A model generated the notes under the pieces. That model was not told the origin of the DNA, did no database searches, and saw only the letters and a program-made list of their open reading frames with translations. Shown here in pieces: positions 15,393 to 23,495 of a stretch of DNA of 38,673 bases (positions are counted from its first letter, which is position 1; each line of letters begins with the position of its first letter). A program made the translations under genes and the position numbers. Source of the stretch: Oscillospiraceae bacterium (lineage in GTDB: Bacteria > Bacillota > Clostridia > Oscillospirales > Oscillospiraceae); the NCBI GenBank assembly GCA_017466215.1, contig JAFTUO010000006.1, forward strand, positions 1-38,673, in the 5' to 3' direction.

Positions 15393-16641
15393 GCTGAAAG
15401 AGCAGCTTGGGAAGCTGACCCGACCCGGTGATCGTGTTGTGTGCGCGGTCTCCGGCGGAGCGGACTCTATGGCGTTGCTGTGGGGGCTGTATCTGCTGCG
15501 GGAGGATCTGGGGTTTACACTTTCTGCTGCCCATTTCAATCACCGTTTGCGGGGTGTAGAGTCAGATTCTGATGAACATTTTGTTCGGGAATTCTGTGAT
15601 CGTTTCGATATTCAGCTGTATGTTGGCAGCGCCGATGTAAAGCCGGGCAAAAAGGGCCTGGAGGCCGCCGCCAGAGAGGCAAGATACGCCTTTTTGAACA
15701 CGCTGGGCGGCAAGATCGCCACTGCCCACACCGCCGATGACAACGCCGAAACCGTGCTGATGCACTTGGTACGGGGTACGGGATTGAAGGGCCTGGGCGG
15801 GATCGCGCCAGTGAACGGAGCGCTGATCCGGCCGATGCTGAACATCACCCGCCGGCAGGTGGAGGCGTTTTTGGACGAATACCACATTCCTCACATTGAG
15901 GACAGCTCCAACGCCGGCGATGCGTTTCTGCGAAACCGCATTCGCCATCGCATAATGCCCCTTTTGCAGGCGGAAAATCCCCGGCTGGCTGAAAATGTGT
16001 CGGCAATGGCGCAGCGGCTTAGAAAAGATGAGCAGGCGCTGGCGGAAATGGCGGATTATGAACAGCTGCCCGCTGTGGCTCAGCTCAAGCAGCTTGCACC
16101 GGCTGTCCGCAGCCGGATGCTGGAGCGGTTTTTGAAAGAAAACGGCGTTCGTGAGCCGGAAGCGCAGCATATTGCGCTGGCGGAAAGCCTGGTCTTTTCC
16201 TCCAAACCCTCTGCCTGGGCAGAATTTCCCGGCGGTGTAACCGTGTGCCGGAATTATGACCGGCTGGAGGTGCTGAGTAAGGAAGCACCTCTTGGCACAT
16301 ACACCCTGCCGGAAAACGGCGTGCTGGAGATCCCGGGCTGGCGCATTTCGGTGTCGCCTGCGCAGGAGATTATCAATACGCAGGATGTTTTCACCGTCCA
16401 GCCTAAGGGCAAGACCGTTGTTCGCTGCCGATGCAGCGGCGATGCCATCAAGCTGCCGGCTGGCACGAAAACCGTCAAAAAACTGTTCATTGATCGTAAA
16501 ATCCCGGCCCATCAGCGGTTACAGATCCCTGTGATCTCGGACGATGCCGGTTTATTGGGCGTGTACGGCGTCGGTGCTGACCAAACCCGGACCGCAAGTA
16601 CACTTCCCGCAATCCAGATCCGTTTGCAGAAAAGCAGATAG
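15382..16641 (+). CDS. tilS: tRNA(Ile)-lysidine synthetase
   Basis: TilS converts C34 of the tRNA-Ile CAU anticodon to lysidine using ATP and lysine. The 419-residue protein has the N-type ATP pyrophosphatase P-loop VSGGADSM (about 23-30), the HFNHRLRG segment, TAHTADDNAETVLMHLVRGTG and RNRIRHRIMPLL, then the TilS substrate-binding and C-terminal domains (end about 345-415). The start overlaps dnaB by 11 bases, with AAGGAG inside the dnaB end. The tilS-hpt-ftsH order that follows is conserved in firmicutes. Confidence 0.96.
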   Translation: MLNELKEQLGKLTRPGDRVVCAVSGGADSMALLWGLYLLREDLGFTLSAAHFNHRLRGVESDSDEHFVREFCDRFDIQLYVGSADVKPGKKGLEAAAREARYAFLNTLGGKIATAHTADDNAETVLMHLVRGTGLKGLGGIAPVNGALIRPMLNITRRQVEAFLDEYHIPHIEDSSNAGDAFLRNRIRHRIMPLLQAENPRLAENVSAMAQRLRKDEQALAEMADYEQLPAVAQLKQLAPAVRSRMLERFLKENGVREPEAQHIALAESLVFSSKPSAWAEFPGGVTVCRNYDRLEVLSKEAPLGTYTLPENGVLEIPGWRISVSPAQEIINTQDVFTVQPKGKTVVRCRCSGDAIKLPAGTKTVKKLFIDRKIPAHQRLQIPVISDDAGLLGVYGVGADQTRTASTLPAIQIRLQKSR

Positions 16642-16664
16642 AGAAACAGAGGAGGACTTTTACA

Positions 16665-17207
16665 ATGGAAAGGGATATCGCGCAGATCTTATTAACAGAG
16701 GAACAGATCCAGACCCGAATTCGGGAATTGGGAGAGGTTTTGACCGCGGAATACGCGGATAAGAACCCCATCGTCGTTGGCGTTTTGAAAGGCGTCGTGA
16801 TTTTTTACGCCGATATGATCCGCCAGATCAAAGTGCCGTGTCAAATGGACTTTATGCGGGTATCCTCTTATAAAGGCACAGAATCCACCGGCAAGATGGT
16901 GTTCGGCGGCAAAATGTCGGAAAACATCGAAGGCCGCCACGTGCTGATCCTGGAGGATATTTTCGACACCGGCAATTCCCTGAATTTCCTGTACAATCAT
17001 CTGATCGAGAAAAAACCGGCATCTTTGAAGATCTGCACCCTGCTGGATAAGCCCTCCCGCCGTAACCCCGAAGTTACCCTGAAGCCGAATTGGGTCGGTT
17101 TCGAGATCCCCAATGCCTTTGTGGTAGGCTATGGTCTGGATTTCAATGAACAATATCGCAATCTGCCGTATATCGGCATCCTGAAGCCGGAAGTTTACGC
17201 AGAATAA
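16665..17207 (+). CDS. hpt: Hypoxanthine phosphoribosyltransferase
   Basis: This purine-salvage enzyme makes IMP or GMP from hypoxanthine or guanine and PRPP. The 180 residues show the type I PRTase pattern: VGVLKGVVIFYADM, the flexible loop segment RVSSYKG, the PRPP-binding motif ILEDIFDTGNSL (about 95-106) and LDKPSRR, ending with FVVGYGLDFNEQYRNLPYIG. The ATG has an AGGAGG site. It lies 23 bases after tilS and 15 bases before ftsH. Confidence 0.97.
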   Translation: MERDIAQILLTEEQIQTRIRELGEVLTAEYADKNPIVVGVLKGVVIFYADMIRQIKVPCQMDFMRVSSYKGTESTGKMVFGGKMSENIEGRHVLILEDIFDTGNSLNFLYNHLIEKKPASLKICTLLDKPSRRNPEVTLKPNWVGFEIPNAFVVGYGLDFNEQYRNLPYIGILKPEVYAE

Positions 17208-17222
17208 GGAGAGTACCCCATT

Positions 17223-19085
17223 TTGAAAAAACGCAATCTATTCTCGGTTGTTTTGTATGTTGCCGTCCTTGCGCTGATCCTTTCGCTGATTTTCAGCATC
17301 TTCGGCTTCAGAAAAGATAACCTCACCTATTCCCAGATCCTGGATCTGTTCGAAAACGAGCAGGTAAAAAGCTTTGTTGTCAAGAACCAGACCATCACGC
17401 TGGAGCTCCACGAAAGCTATAACGGGAAAGAAAAGCTGACCTGCCGGCTGGCAGACCCGGAAAGCTTCCGCCAGGAAATGTACAGCACATTGCAGGAGCA
17501 GACCCAAAACGGTGTTCTGCAAAGCTACGACTTTGTACCGGACAAAGGCTTTTCTCCCTACGATCTGATCCTCCCGCTGCTGATCGTGGGCGTCGTAATA
17601 CTGATCCTGTGGGCGATCCTGATGAGCCGCGCCAACAGCGCCAACCATATGGCCAATTTTGGCAGAGCCCGGACGCTTTTGGGTATGCCCGACGGTAAGA
17701 AGGTTACCTTTGACGATGTGGCAGGCGTTGACGAGGAAAAAGCAGAGCTGCAGGAGATCGTGGATTTCCTCCGAGATCCGGAAAAATTCTCCGCCATCGG
17801 CGCGAGAATTCCCCACGGCCTGCTGCTGGTCGGCCCTCCCGGCACCGGCAAGACCTTGCTTGCCAGAGCGGTGGCAGGGGAGGCTGGCGTGCAATTTCTG
17901 TCCATTTCCGGCTCTGATTTTGTGGAGCTGTATGTGGGCGTCGGCGCAAGCCGCGTCCGCGATCTGTTCGACCAGGCCAAGAAAATCGCCCCCGCCATCA
18001 TTTTCATCGACGAGATTGATGCTGTGGGCCGTAAGCGCGGCTCCGGTCTCGGCGGTGGCCACGATGAAAAGGAGCAGACGCTGAACCAGCTGCAGGTGGA
18101 GATGGATGGCTTCAGCCAGAATTCCGGTGTCATTGTCCTGGCAGCCACCAACCGGCCGGATATTTTGGATCCTGCGCTGCTGCGGCCCGGTCGTTTCGAC
18201 CGCCGTATCCACATCGGCGCACCGGATGCCAAGGGCAGAGAGGAAATTCTGAAAGTTCACGCCAAGAATAAGAAGCTGGACGCCGGCGTGGACTTAAACG
18301 TCGTCGCCCGCTCCACCGTGGGCTTCACCGGCGCGGACTTGAGTAATCTTTTGAATGAAGCGGCCATTATGGCGGCCCGGGATGATCGCCCGGTGCTGAA
18401 TATGGACGATTTGAATAACGCCATGATGAAGATCATGGCAGGCCCTGAGAAGCGCAGCCGCGTTCGCAATCGCCGGGATCTGAAGGTTACGGCGCTTCAC
18501 GAAGCCGGCCACGCCGTGGCGATGTACAATCTTCCTACGCAGGATCCCGTGCTGCAGATCACCGTCATTCCCCGTGGCAACAGCCTTGGCGCGACCTGGC
18601 ACGTGCCTAAGGACGATTCCTACAACCTGACCCGCAACCAGATGTACGAGGAAATCGTAAGTCTGCTGGGAGGCCGTGTGGCGGAGGCGCTGTTCATTGG
18701 GGACATCTCCGTTGGCGCATCCAACGATATCGACCGGGCCACAAAGCTGGCACGGGATATGGTAGCCCGCTACGGTATGTGCGAGGAATTGGGTACGGTG
18801 TCGTATCTTGACGATGGCGAAGTGTTTATCGGCAGAGATTACCAGACCACGAAGGGCTACTCCGAGAAATTTGCCGGCACAATTGATGAGCAGGTAAAGC
18901 TTTTGATGGATAAGGCCTATGCCCACTGCGCCGAGATCCTGAAAAAGGACGAGGCTAAGGTACAAAAGATCGTTGATTTCCTGCTGGAGAATGAGTCTAT
19001 GTCCGGCAAGCAGTTTGTCGCTTGTATGGAAGACCGGGAAATCGGCGAAGCCGAGCCGGTCAGTATGTTCCAGACAGAAGAATAA
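17223..19085 (+). CDS. ftsH: ATP-dependent zinc metalloprotease FtsH
   Basis: This membrane AAA+ protease degrades misfolded membrane proteins and some regulators. The 620 residues contain two membrane helices (about 8-27 and 112-131) around a small external domain, the AAA domain with Walker A GPPGTGKT (204-211), Walker [12 protein letters not shown] and the SRH segment [19 protein letters not shown], and the peptidase domain with the zinc motif HEAGH (426-430). The start is TTG 17223 with an AAGGAG site; no ATG is available nearby. It is the last gene of the gdpP operon and is followed by a strong terminator. Confidence 0.98.
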   Translation: MKKRNLFSVVLYVAVLALILSLIFSIFGFRKDNLTYSQILDLFENEQVKSFVVKNQTITLELHESYNGKEKLTCRLADPESFRQEMYSTLQEQTQNGVLQSYDFVPDKGFSPYDLILPLLIVGVVILILWAILMSRANSANHMANFGRARTLLGMPDGKKVTFDDVAGVDEEKAELQEIVDFLRDPEKFSAIGARIPHGLLLVGPPGTGKTLLARAVAGEAGVQFLSISGSDFVELYVGVGASRVRDLFDQAKKIAPAIIFIDEIDAVGRKRGSGLGGGHDEKEQTLNQLQVEMDGFSQNSGVIVLAATNRPDILDPALLRPGRFDRRIHIGAPDAKGREEILKVHAKNKKLDAGVDLNVVARSTVGFTGADLSNLLNEAAIMAARDDRPVLNMDDLNNAMMKIMAGPEKRSRVRNRRDLKVTALHEAGHAVAMYNLPTQDPVLQITVIPRGNSLGATWHVPKDDSYNLTRNQMYEEIVSLLGGRVAEALFIGDISVGASNDIDRATKLARDMVARYGMCEELGTVSYLDDGEVFIGRDYQTTKGYSEKFAGTIDEQVKLLMDKAYAHCAEILKKDEAKVQKIVDFLLENESMSGKQFVACMEDREIGEAEPVSMFQTEE

Positions 19086-19086
19086 G

Positions 19087-19118
19087 AAAAATGCGCACTC
19101 ATATGAGTGCGCATTTTT
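19087..19118. terminator. Bidirectional terminator between ftsH and the hemolysin III-type gene
   Basis: A perfect 32-bp palindrome with A5 and T5 ends (AAAAATGCGCACTCAT and its complement). It serves both convergent genes; the neighbouring stop codon overlaps its last base. Confidence 0.9.
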
Positions 19119-19789
19119 TATAGCACATAAAAAAGAATACAGATCAGCTGCAGCGCGCTGCCAAGCACCACGAAAATGTGGAAGATGCTGTGAAACCAAC
19201 GCTTTTTTGAGCCGATGCCGTAGAGGATCGCGCCGACGGTATAGGCGATGCCGCCGGCAAGCAAAAATCCGAAGCCGGTCTCGCCCAGAACAGCCCGGGC
19301 CTGCTGCATAAAGGGAAGGATCGCCCAGCCCATACAGATGTAGCAGATCATAGAAAATACGTTGTATTTCTTCAGGTCGATGGCGGTCAGCGTTACAGCC
19401 AGGGCGGTCAGCACCCACTGAAACGCAGTCAGCCCCCAGCCCAGCAGCGGATACACAGGTCGGATGGCCACCAGCGCGATGGGTGTGTACGTACCGGCGA
19501 TGAGGAAATAGATGGTGCAGTGATCCAAAACCTGCAGCACCTTTTTGCCAAGCCCGGGCCGCAAACCGTGGTAGATGCTGGACATACTGTACAGCGCTAC
19601 CATAGAAATGCCGTAGATCAGCGAGCAGAGCAAACCGCAAAGATTTTGACGCGCGATCGAGATCCAGCAGCACCCGATCAGCGCGATCACGGCCACACCG
19701 CCACCGACGATGTGGGTAACCATATTCATACATTCTTCGCCGCTGGTGTAGTCCGGCAGCAGTCGGTCAGAAAGTTTGGTGCGTTTCAT
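19118..19789 (-). CDS. Hemolysin III / PAQR-family seven-helix membrane protein
   Basis: The 223 residues form about seven membrane helices. Family signatures are the early EECMNMVTHIVG, SSIYHGL, LDHCTIYFLIAGTYTP, and the final HSIFHIFVVLGS; the conserved Ser/His/Asp/His residues resemble the metal site of PAQR/CREST hydrolases. Bacterial members (YqfA/hlyIII) have no settled function, and the haemolysin name is historical. The ATG at 19789 has an AAGGAAGG site. It is a single minus-strand gene divergent from lysA. Confidence 0.88.
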   Translation of the reverse strand: MKRTKLSDRLLPDYTSGEECMNMVTHIVGGGVAVIALIGCCWISIARQNLCGLLCSLIYGISMVALYSMSSIYHGLRPGLGKKVLQVLDHCTIYFLIAGTYTPIALVAIRPVYPLLGWGLTAFQWVLTALAVTLTAIDLKKYNVFSMICYICMGWAILPFMQQARAVLGETGFGFLLAGGIAYTVGAILYGIGSKKRWFHSIFHIFVVLGSALQLICILFYVL

Positions 19790-19922
19790 AAAGGACCTTC
19801 CTTGTCAGAAATTTATATCTTAATTATAGCACCGTTTGCCGGAGTTTCACCCTACGGAGGCGTTTTTACGCTCCACAAAGGGAAGAATGGCAATTCTACC
19901 ACCGGTAGAAAGTAGAAAAAGG

Positions 19923-19951
19923 TTGACTTTTGGCCTACTTTCCGTTAGAAT
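19923..19951 (+). promoter_or_regulatory. Promoter of the lysine riboswitch-lysA unit
   Basis: TTGACT (19923-19928), a 17-bp spacer and TAGAAT (19946-19951). The aptamer begins about 9 bases after the -10 box, so the promoter drives the riboswitch directly. Confidence 0.75.
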
Positions 19952-19959
19952 GCATATAA

Positions 19960-20106
19960 CCATGGCTGAGGTCGCGGTGTTCATCAGTACTGCTTTGGTT
20001 TGGCAATTGCCGGAGCAGGAAAGGGGAGACCGCCGAAGGGTGCATTGATGCCAAGCAATGCACGCTGGGCCTGCGCAGAATATGCGCAGGACTGCCGTCC
20101 GTATGG
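19960..20106 (+). ncRNA. Lysine riboswitch (L box) aptamer
   Basis: The leader of lysA carries the conserved L-box elements in order: GAGGTCGCG, AGTA, GGGGAGACCGCCGAAGG, the hairpin GTGCATTG/CAATGCAC, GCTGGGC, the hairpin CTGCGCA/TGCGCAG and GGACTGC. The P1 stem closes between CCATG (19960-19964) and the UAUGG at 20102-20106. Binding of lysine by this RNA would switch off lysA. Its presence before a decarboxylase gene confirms that the gene makes lysine. Confidence 0.9.
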
Positions 20107-20119
20107 ATGGAGCGCAGAT

Positions 20120-20173
20120 CAGGGGAATGCAGATGCTATGCCCTGTGTCGCTCAGACACGGGGATTTTTATTT
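20120..20173 (+). terminator. Riboswitch expression platform: terminator with alternative antiterminator
   Basis: The terminator stem CCCTGTGTC (20141-20149) pairs with GACACGGGG (20155-20163, one G-U), followed by ATTTTTATTT. The 5' arm of that stem can instead pair with CAGGG (20120-20124), using CCCTG (20141-20145), to form an antiterminator. This layout fits lysine-induced premature termination. Confidence 0.82.
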
Positions 20174-20192
20174 ATCAAAAGGGATGATCACT

Positions 20193-21461
20193 ATGAAAAA
20201 GACACCGTTCTTAACATTGGAAACTGCCCGCGCCATCGCCAGCGAGATTCCTACGCCGTTTCACGTATATGACGAGGCCGGCATCCGTGCCAACGCCCGG
20301 GCGTTGAAGCAGGCGTTTTCCTGGAATCCTGGTTTCCGGGAGTATTTTGCGGTTAAGGCCACCCCCAATCCCCATATCATCAAGCTCCTCCACGAGGAAG
20401 GCTGCGGCTGCGACTGTGCCACCTATACGGAGCTGCTGCTGGCTGAGGGTGTGGGCATTACCGGCCACGACGTGATGTTCTCTTCCAATGTTACTCCGGA
20501 AAAGGATATGCTGAAGGCGCTGGAGATGGGCGCTTACATCAATCTGGACGATGCCACCTATGTGGAATTCTTAGAGCGGCTGACAGATGGTAAAGTGCCC
20601 GAGACGGTGTGCCTGCGGTATAATCCCGGCGGCTCTTTCAGCCTGAGCAACACCATTATGGATATGCCCAGCGATGCCAAGTACGGAATGACCGAGGATC
20701 AGATGGCCGGCGCGATTTCCCGGCTGATGCAGTTGGGCACCAAGCACTTCGGCGTCCACGCATTCCTGGCCTCCAACACCACCACCAACGAGTATTATCC
20801 CGAGCTGGCAGCCAAGCTGTTCCGGCTGGTCGTGCGGCTGCACAACGCCACCGGCGCGCACTTCTCCTTTGTCAATCTGTCCGGCGGCATCGGTGTGGAT
20901 TATCGCCCCGAGCAGCCCAAGTGCGACATTGCCGTCATCGGCGAGGGCGTACATATGCGCTATGACCAGATCCTTGTGCCCGCCGGTATGGGCGACGTGG
21001 CCATCTTTACAGAGCTGGGCCGGTTTATGCTGGCACCTTACGGACACCTGATCTCCACCGTACTGCACAAGAAACACATCTATCGGGAATATGTGGGCCT
21101 GGATGCCTGCGCTTCCGATCTGATGCGGCCTGCGATGTACGGTGCGTATCACCATATCACCGTGCTGGGCAAGGAAAATGAGATCCTGGACCACGTGTAC
21201 GATGTTACCGGCGGCCTGTGCGAAAACAACGATAAGTTCGCCATCGAGCGCAGTCTGCCCCGGATCAAGGTGGGCGATATCCTGGCCATTCACGATACCG
21301 GCGCCCACGGCCACGCTATGGGCTACAACTACAACGGCAAGCTCCGCTCTGCCGAAGTCCTGCTGAAGGAGGACGGCAGCTTCCAGCTGATCCGCCGCGC
21401 AGAAACACCCAAGGATTACTTCGCCACATTGGAAGGCTTCGGTTTCGATTTTAATTGCTGA
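20193..21461 (+). CDS. lysA: Diaminopimelate decarboxylase
   Basis: LysA converts meso-diaminopimelate to L-lysine, the last step of lysine synthesis, with PLP. The 422 residues have an alanine-racemase-type barrel with the PLP lysine K55 in YFAVKATPNP, the EEGCGCDCATYTEL segment, GVHAFLAS, NLSGGIGVDY, and the C-terminal beta domain with the active-site GLCENNDKFA motif and AIHDTGAHGHAMGYNYNG. ATG 20193 was chosen because it follows the riboswitch terminator with an AAGGG site; the frame stays open further upstream only through the riboswitch. Regulation is by the lysine riboswitch in front. Confidence 0.95.
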   Translation: MKKTPFLTLETARAIASEIPTPFHVYDEAGIRANARALKQAFSWNPGFREYFAVKATPNPHIIKLLHEEGCGCDCATYTELLLAEGVGITGHDVMFSSNVTPEKDMLKALEMGAYINLDDATYVEFLERLTDGKVPETVCLRYNPGGSFSLSNTIMDMPSDAKYGMTEDQMAGAISRLMQLGTKHFGVHAFLASNTTTNEYYPELAAKLFRLVVRLHNATGAHFSFVNLSGGIGVDYRPEQPKCDIAVIGEGVHMRYDQILVPAGMGDVAIFTELGRFMLAPYGHLISTVLHKKHIYREYVGLDACASDLMRPAMYGAYHHITVLGKENEILDHVYDVTGGLCENNDKFAIERSLPRIKVGDILAIHDTGAHGHAMGYNYNGKLRSAEVLLKEDGSFQLIRRAETPKDYFATLEGFGFDFNC

Positions 21462-21550
21462 TTTAGGCAATCTGCACAAAAAACGCCCCGAAAATTCAGC
21501 GCTTAAATTCTGTTATTTACAAAATATTCTCTCCTATCCGGCTTCAAATA

Positions 21551-21559
21551 TGCTATAAT
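21551..21559 (+). promoter_or_regulatory. Extended -10 promoter of the CBS-domain gene
   Basis: TGCTATAAT (21551-21559) is an extended -10 element. The -35 region at 21531-21536 is poor. The start would be near 21566, so an in-frame ATG at 21568 is almost at the transcript end and is not the likely start. Confidence 0.5.
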
Positions 21560-21597
21560 GTTTCTGGATGGAAACCCATCCGGAAAAGGAGCCCCTT

Positions 21598-22011
21598 ATG
21601 AATAATATTTTGTTTTTTCTGACACCGAAGGCAATGTGCGCCTTCTTACAAGATGACTATACGATACGCCAAGCGTTGGAGAAAATGGAGTCGGCCGGCT
21701 ATACGGCGCTGCCGATCCTCAACAAGCGGGGAGAGTACCGCGGCACATTGACAGAAGGCGACCTTCTGTGGGCCATCAAGAATATGTGCTATATGGATAT
21801 GCGCCAGGCAGAAGCCCACCGCATTATGGAGATCAGCCGCCGCAGAGATCATCTGCCGGTCCGGGTTACTACCTCGATGCAGGACCTGGTGGAACGCGCC
21901 ACCAATCAGAATTTTGTCCCCGTTGTGGACGATAAGGACACCTTTATCGGCCTGGTTACCCGGGGCAGCATCATCAAGTATTGCCGCCAGCGACTCTTTG
22001 CTGAAGATTGA
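21598..22011 (+). CDS. CBS-domain pair protein (possible DarB/CbpB-like)
   Basis: The 137 residues consist almost wholly of two CBS motifs, with QALEKMESAGYTALPILN in the first and the second ending NFVPVVDDKDTFIGLVTRGS. CBS pairs bind adenine nucleotides. The length and the two-motif layout resemble YkuL/DarB and CbpB, the c-di-AMP-binding CBS proteins that modulate (p)ppGpp synthesis. That is an inference by eye, and a generic nucleotide sensor is equally possible. ATG 21598 has an AAAGGAG site; the in-frame ATG ten codons upstream lies at the probable transcript start with no ribosome site. It is a single-gene unit followed by a strong terminator. Confidence 0.75.
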   Translation: MNNILFFLTPKAMCAFLQDDYTIRQALEKMESAGYTALPILNKRGEYRGTLTEGDLLWAIKNMCYMDMRQAEAHRIMEISRRRDHLPVRVTTSMQDLVERATNQNFVPVVDDKDTFIGLVTRGSIIKYCRQRLFAED

Positions 22012-22024
22012 AAAAGCTGCATTT

Positions 22025-22066
22025 ACCGCACTCCGATCTACACATCGGGGTGCGGTTACTTTTTTC
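22025..22066 (+). terminator. Rho-independent terminator after the CBS-domain gene
   Basis: ACCGCACTCCGAT (22025-22037) pairs with ATCGGGGTGCGGT (22044-22056), followed by TACTTTTTT. Confidence 0.88.
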
Positions 22067-22086
22067 GGTTTTCCTGTAGCTTACTC

Positions 22087-22115
22087 TTGATTTATTCACT
22101 ATTTAAGGGTATAAT
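22087..22115 (+). promoter_or_regulatory. Promoter of the transglutaminase/dlt-like operon
   Basis: TTGATT (22087-22092), a 17-bp spacer and TATAAT (22110-22115). It is the only strong promoter seen before the gene series that ends at 30604. Confidence 0.7.
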
Positions 22116-22217
22116 TTATGCTACATAGGTATGTGCATTTTTGGCACACAAGTGAGCTTGGATGAAAGGACCGGCCCGACGCCCGCAGACGGGTCTGAGG
22201 CGACCGGATAATGCGAT
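22116..22217 (+). other. GC-rich structured leader of the dlt-like operon
   Basis: About 95 bases separate the start from ATG 22218. They contain nested complementary blocks: GACGCCCG ... CGGGTC, then CGCC ... GGCG. No riboswitch class I know fits. There is no good ribosome site at the usual distance from the ATG; GAGG lies 17 bases away. Confidence 0.35.
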
Positions 22218-23495
22218 ATGAACTACTATTCTGACAATCAAAGAAGTAAAAAGCAGCGCAGAAAACAGCGCACAGGTCTTAAGGTACTGATCGGCATTTT
22301 GTCCGCGGTGCTGCTGATCCTGGTGCTGGTGCTGCTGTTTGGCGAAAAGAAAATATCTCTCCACCCGGAACTGATGATGGAGGCCGGCGGCGCATTTCCT
22401 GCACCTGAGAGCTTCCTGGCAGAGAAGACCGATAAGCAGATCGCTTACGGCAACACCTCTGCAGTCAAGCCCAATGTGCCCGGCGTTTACGATGTTATGT
22501 TAACCTGCGACGGCCAGGAATATGCTGCCAAGATCCGGGTTGTGGACACGGTTGCGCCGATGGCCACGCTGCAGGATATCAACGCACTGGGCAACATCCC
22601 CGAGGCTGAGGACTTTGTTGTCTCTGTCAGTGATGCCACGGAGGTTACCGCATCCTATCTGACCGAGCCGGATAAAAATAAGGACGGCGATCAGACCGTT
22701 ACCATCGTGCTGACCGACGCGGCTGGAAACACCACTCAGCTGCAGGCAAAGCTGACGCTGGTCATCGACCGGGAAGCCCCGGTGATCGCCGGCGTGGCGG
22801 ATAAGACCGTCTATCTTGGCGAATCTGTGTCTTATTTAAGCGGCGTTACCGTAACCGACGATATGGATCCGGAGCCTGCGCTGGATGTGGACAGAAGTGC
22901 GGTTGATCTTACGAAAGTCGGTGAATACACCGTAACCTATACCGCAACGGATGCTTCCGGCAACACGGCGGTGGTCTCCTGCACGCTGAAGGTGCTGGAG
23001 AAGAAGGACTACTATGTCCCTTACGAGACCATCTACCAGGAGGTGGATGCGATCCTCGCTGACATTATCCGCGACGATATGTCCTTGCAGAACAAGGTCT
23101 GGGCGGTGTATGTCTGGATCCGCACCAACTGCACCTATGTCAACCACTCCGACAAGGAGGACTGGATGCAGGCCGCCCACGTGATGATGACCGAGGGCAA
23201 GGGCGACTGCTTCAACTATTACGCCCTGTGCAAGCTGATGCTGGACCGGCTGGGTATTCAGAATATGGATGTGCGCAAGGTCAAGAATTATGAAGGCGAC
23301 AGCGACCATTACTGGAGTCTGGTCAGCCTGGACGGCGGCAACACCTGGTATCACGTGGACACCACCCCCAGAACAAATCCCGCCTCCTTCTGCCTGGTGA
23401 CGGATCAGTTTATGGATGAATATTCTGCTGCCAACGGCAACTGCTTCAACCGGGATAAGTCGCTGTACCCGGCCACACCGGAGGACGAGCTATGA
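22218..23495 (+). CDS. Membrane-anchored protein with Ig-like (DUF5011-type) repeats and a transglutaminase-like domain
   Basis: The 425 residues begin with a basic cytoplasmic stretch (SKKQRRKQR), a membrane helix (about 21-42), two or three Ig-like beta repeats (about 50-265; VTVTDDMDPEP and YTATDASGNTAVV are typical) and a C-terminal transglutaminase-fold domain. The cysteine-protease-like triad is visible: C331 in GKGDCFNYY, H364 in SDHYWSLV and D381 in WYHVDTTP. Such proteins act outside the cell as peptidases or in cross-linking or binding; the substrate is unknown. The gene opens the operon and its stop overlaps the racemase start by 4 bases (ATGA), so the two are translated together. 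Confidence 0.85.
   Translation: MNYYSDNQRSKKQRRKQRTGLKVLIGILSAVLLILVLVLLFGEKKISLHPELMMEAGGAFPAPESFLAEKTDKQIAYGNTSAVKPNVPGVYDVMLTCDGQEYAAKIRVVDTVAPMATLQDINALGNIPEAEDFVVSVSDATEVTASYLTEPDKNKDGDQTVTIVLTDAAGNTTQLQAKLTLVIDREAPVIAGVADKTVYLGESVSYLSGVTVTDDMDPEPALDVDRSAVDLTKVGEYTVTYTATDASGNTAVVSCTLKVLEKKDYYVPYETIYQEVDAILADIIRDDMSLQNKVWAVYVWIRTNCTYVNHSDKEDWMQAAHVMMTEGKGDCFNYYALCKLMLDRLGIQNMDVRKVKNYEGDSDHYWSLVSLDGGNTWYHVDTTPRTNPASFCLVTDQFMDEYSAANGNCFNRDKSLYPATPEDEL

Noticed and set aside
22116-22217. Known riboswitch before the dlt-like operon
   Set aside because: I compared from memory with c-di-GMP, c-di-AMP, SAM, glycine, guanidine and fluoride consensus elements and found no match.
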